Of a stretch of DNA of 64,000 nucleotides, positions 60,691 to 64,000 are shown in pieces. This stretch comes from Apostichopus japonicus. Its lineage: Eukaryota > Echinodermata > Holothuroidea > Aspidochirotida > Stichopodidae. The stretch covers positions 24,787,841-24,851,840 of the forward strand of contig NC_092575.1 of the NCBI RefSeq assembly GCF_037975245.1, written 5' to 3'. The notes beneath the pieces are model-generated. The model was not told the DNA's origin, searched no databases, and saw only the letters and a program-made list of their open reading frames with translations. Made by a program: the position numbers and the translations under genes. Each line of letters begins with the position of its first letter. Position 1 is the stretch's first letter.

Positions 60691-61624
60691 GGCTGTGCCT
60701 GATTGTTTAGTCTGCTGTGATACGTGTAATATGTGGAACGAGTTTGAGATTTCTGGCTTGGAATGTGATTTTAAATCAGCGTCTAGTGAAGCTATTGGGT
60801 TTGTTTGCGATAAGCGTGTGAAAGTTAAGGAATTAGAGGAGCTATTGAATAGCTGTAGTTGTGTATGGACGGAAGTCGGGAATAGTAGGGCTGTGAGTAG
60901 TGCAGTTGCTGAAAGGGATTGTTGCGAGGTTGTTCCAACTTGTAATGGATTTGACGTGTTACCTGTGGAGGAGTTGAGTGACGTTGATGATGGGAATGAA
61001 GTCTCCCAGGAGAGAAATAGTGAGTGGCTAGTAGTGGACGAAGTGCGTGGTGATTGTGATGTGATAGAAGATGGTAGTGTGGTTGCAAACAGCGGTCAGT
61101 GGGGACAGGAGAAGTCGAAAGGAAGAATGGTATTGTGTGGGGATTCACTAGTACGGTATGTAGATCGAGAGTTCTGCAGGGCGGATAAAGCAAAAAGGGT
61201 CAGGGTATGTTTGCCAGGTGCTAAAATCCAGGATGTCAGTAAAAGGGTAAACAAAATCGTGTCAGATGAGGAGGTGGTTGTGGTCCAGGTAGGCACTAAT
61301 AATGTGCAGAAAGAGTCACAAAACATTATTCAGTCTAGGTACCACGAATTGATGTGTCGACTAGCATCAACTCGGGCTAAAGTTGTCATATGTAGTTTGT
61401 TGCCAAGATTTGACAACAAGGTTCTGTCAGAAAAGATTGTAACTTTGAATGGTTTATTGTATAGTCTGTGTGCCGACTTCGGCTTCACATTTGATGACAT
61501 GTGGTCATCTATCCAGGGTAGAAGGGATTTGTTCGCCAGGGATGGTTTGCACTTAGCTAATACTGGGGCCTCGTTGTTTGGTAGGATGGTGAATTACTCT
61601 GTTGAACAGCTATGTTTAATCTAA
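60689..61624 (+). CDS. LINE ORF1 with SGNH/GDSL-type esterase domain
   Basis: Intact 311-aa ORF1 of a CR1-type non-LTR retrotransposon. The N-terminal part has a Cys-rich zinc-finger-like start (CLVCCDTCNMWNEF...LECDF) and an acidic linker. The C-terminal half is an SGNH hydrolase: block I MVLCGDSLVRYVD (catalytic Ser), a middle VVVVQVGTNNV (Asn), and the final FARDGLHLANTG (Asp and His). Esterase-bearing ORF1 proteins are known in CR1-group LINEs. It is followed within 11 bp by ORF2 on the same strand. Confidence 0.82.
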   Translation: MAVPDCLVCCDTCNMWNEFEISGLECDFKSASSEAIGFVCDKRVKVKELEELLNSCSCVWTEVGNSRAVSSAVAERDCCEVVPTCNGFDVLPVEELSDVDDGNEVSQERNSEWLVVDEVRGDCDVIEDGSVVANSGQWGQEKSKGRMVLCGDSLVRYVDREFCRADKAKRVRVCLPGAKIQDVSKRVNKIVSDEEVVVVQVGTNNVQKESQNIIQSRYHELMCRLASTRAKVVICSLLPRFDNKVLSEKIVTLNGLLYSLCADFGFTFDDMWSSIQGRRDLFARDGLHLANTGASLFGRMVNYSVEQLCLI

Positions 61625-61634
61625 ATTGGGGGCG

Positions 61635-64000
61635 ATGAGGTCAGGAATAATTTTGGATAAGGATTATGTTCCTAGTGGAGGCAATTATAGTTGTTTTGCA
61701 AGCAAGAAAAGTGATAGTTATAGTTCTAACTTTAGGAGGCATGCTAAGGTACATAGTTTCAGGGATAAGCTGAAAATTTTCTTTACCAATGCTAAAAGTA
61801 TTCGTAAAAATTTTGCTGAATTTACTGTGCTTCTTGAGGATCTGAAACCGGATGTGTTTGGTATCACCGAATCTTGGTTAAGGGAGGACATTGATAGTGC
61901 TGAGGTTTCTCACCCGGGGTATGTTGTGTATCGTCAGGACAGAAGGGATACTCATAATGGGGTTGGTGGGGTAGTTTTATTGTATGTTAGGGATGACATT
62001 GTAAGTGTTGAGAAATCTCAGTTGCAAGGGGCTTTTGTTAATTCTGTCTGGTGCGAGTTGTCCACAAACAACTCCAAGAGGTCAAGGGACGTTATCACTG
62101 TGGGCGTTGTTTACCGCTCTCCTAAAAGCAGCGATGATAAAATGATGTCGTGCTGTTTGATTCAATTACAAAGGCTGCTATAGGTGATGTTGTTATAATG
62201 GGCAACTTTAATTTTCCTGACATTACTTGGATAGATAGTTCTAGTAGTAGGAAGGGTAGTAATTTTCTAGATGTTTTGCAAGATTGCTTTTTACATCAAC
62301 ATGTTACTTTCCCTACTAGGTGGGGGGGGGGATAACATCCTGGATCTTGTTTTGAGTTCTAATCCAAGCAATGTTGTTGATTTGACGGGTCTAGGAAAAC
62401 TAGGAACTAGTGATCATGATATACTAGCTTTTGATGTTGTTTGCAAAGTCGTAAATTCTGTTAGGAATAAAAAAGTTCCTGATTTTTCGAGATCAGATAC
62501 AGAGGCAATTGAAACTTTACTAAAGGGTACAAATTGGATTAATTTGTTTAGAGATATGAGCGCTTCTCAATCTTGGATTTGTTGTGCTGAAAAATTAAAG
62601 ATCATTATGGAAAATCATGTTCCGTGGAAGAATCGTCGTCGTAAAAGCAGTATGCCTCACTGGATGAATGAGAATGTTAGATGTGCAATTAGGCAAAAAC
62701 GTAGAATGTGGAAGATGTTTAGGAGGACTAAATCTGAATCTCTTTTGGCCAAGTTCAAAATTCATCAGCTGAAGGTAGAATGCTTAGTCTCTGATGCAAA
62801 ATTGAATTTCGAAAAAAGCATTGCCCTAAAAATTAAGGATAACCCAAAGGCCTTCTTTTCTTATGTCAGGTCAAAGCAGAAAGTTAAAGATGCAATTGTT
62901 TCTCTAAGGGCACCACAGGCTGATAATATAGTTATTGATAGTCAGGATCTTGCAGATCTTTTGAACAACTATTTGGTTTTCACAAGGGAAGATACGAGTA
63001 GTATTCCAGATTTTCAGGGGGGCAGTGATAGGCCTAAACTGGATACGGTCTTATTTCCGGATGAGGTTGTCTTAAAGGAGCTGCTTCGTCTAAATGTTTC
63101 TAAAGCTTCTGGACCGGATGCAGTCCATCCGTATTTGTTGAAGACTTTTGCACACCATTTCTGCGTTCCACTCTCGTTGGTTTTTAGTAAATTTATGGAC
63201 GAAGGTTATGTTCCTAGGGACTGGAGGTGTGCTAATATTACCCCAATTTTCAAGAAGGGTGATAAGTCTAAGCCCTGTAATTATAGGCCCGTTAGTCTCA
63301 CTAGTGTAGTTTGTAAGGTCATGGAGTCTATTGTTAAAAAGTCTATGGTCTGTCACTTCAGCAGTCAGTCTTTGATCAGAGTGTCTCAACATGGCTTTTG
63401 TCAAAAAAAAAAAGGTCTTGTCTCACTAATATCCTTGAGTTTATGGAAGATGTAACAAGCTCACTACATAGCATAAGTCTGTAGATGTTGTGTTCCTGGA
63501 TTTCCAGAAGTCCTTTGATAAAGTTCCCCACTAGCGGCTATTACTTAGGCTGAGCATGGGTGTCATAGGGAATTTACTGTCTTGGATCGGGAATTGGCTT
63601 GGTAATAGGGAACAGAGGGTGGTAATTAAAGGCTGTGCTTCTTCTTGGCAGAACGTTATTAGTGGGGTTCCATAAGGGTCTGTATTAGGTCCCTTGTTGT
63701 TTGTTGCCTATGTAAATGACATCGACGGAGATATTTTGTGTACAGCTAAGAAGTTTGCTGATGACACCAAATTGTATTCTGAGGTCTCTTCCAAGAGCGA
63801 TTCTGAGAAATTTCAAGCGGATTTGGATAAGATTTTTTTCCTGGTCTCAGGGGTGGCAAATGCTTCTTAATAAATCGATAAATAATAAATCGATAAATGT
63901 AAGGTAATGCACATTGGTATTAGTAACCAAAAGTTTACATACAATCTTAATGGTGTGGGTTACAGGAGGTCTCTGTTGAAAGAGACCTATGTATCTACAT
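61635..64000 (+). pseudogene. LINE ORF2 (endonuclease and reverse transcriptase), broken
   Basis: Starts at ATG 61635. An APE-type endonuclease is visible (FFTNAKSIRKNF, DVFGITESWL, GVGGVVLLYVRDD, VGVVYRSP, MGNFNFPDITW), then reverse transcriptase (KASGPDAVHPYLLK, ITPIFKKGDKS, NYRPVSLTSVVCKVME, and a catalytic FADDTKLYS motif near 63750). The frame is broken near 62145, in a G run at 62322-62331 and in an A run at 63402-63411. In-frame stops follow at about 63483, 63531 and 63673. The element is a dead copy and continues beyond the window. It lies upstream of the visible peroxidase exons in the opposite orientation. Confidence 0.85.

Overview
The window looks like a piece of animal nuclear genome, most likely from a marine deuterostome such as an echinoderm. 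It is AT-rich and intron-rich. Genes are broken into short exons with good GT..AG borders, and the introns are full of MITEs, tRNA-derived SINEs and microsatellites. The orthologous genes are animal-type: MED19, PGAM5, HGH1, an animal haem peroxidase and a secreted cystine-knot protein. The echinoderm, possibly holothurian, assignment is inference from the repeat style; no species-diagnostic sequence was compared. I see no bacterial operon, CRISPR array or canonical rRNA/tRNA gene.

Layout. 0-2.4 kb: mostly non-coding, with weak exon candidates on the minus strand. 4.7-8.5 kb (-): a three-exon gene for an unrecognised 195-aa protein; exon phases and the final stop are consistent. 12.3-19.7 kb (+): MED19, six exons, 229 aa. 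Its first intron holds a TTAA-flanked MITE and a SINE whose tail has grown into about 610 bp of pure tetranucleotide repeat. A 20-bp minisatellite follows at 20.3-21.2 kb. 24.1-28.8 kb (-): PGAM5, five exons, 301 aa. 29.3-30.9 kb: a three-layer nest (SINE, then a hAT-type MITE, then a second hAT-type MITE). 33.1-37.1 kb (+): HGH1, three exons, 371 aa, followed by a 12-copy, 108-bp satellite. 39-46 kb: several more hAT-type MITEs. 41.05-47.9 kb (+): a five-exon gene for a 171-aa secreted cystine-knot protein with Spaetzle/trunk/PTTH-like cysteine spacing. 53.4-59.7 kb (-): the 3' six exons of an animal haem peroxidase. 60.1-64 kb (+): a decayed CR1-type LINE with an SGNH-esterase ORF1, a tandem repeat in its 5' UTR and a frameshifted ORF2 that runs off the window.

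The genes are not an operon. They are independent housekeeping or secreted-protein loci: transcription (MED19), mitochondrial phosphatase signalling (PGAM5), eEF2 folding (HGH1), an extracellular ligand and an extracellular peroxidase. What links the window is its mobile-element ecology: at least seven hAT-like MITEs, most with recognisable 8-bp target duplications, a three-copy TTAA MITE family, and SINE tails adjoining long tetranucleotide arrays. All gene models were built by hand from splice signals and reading-frame phase, without transcript data.
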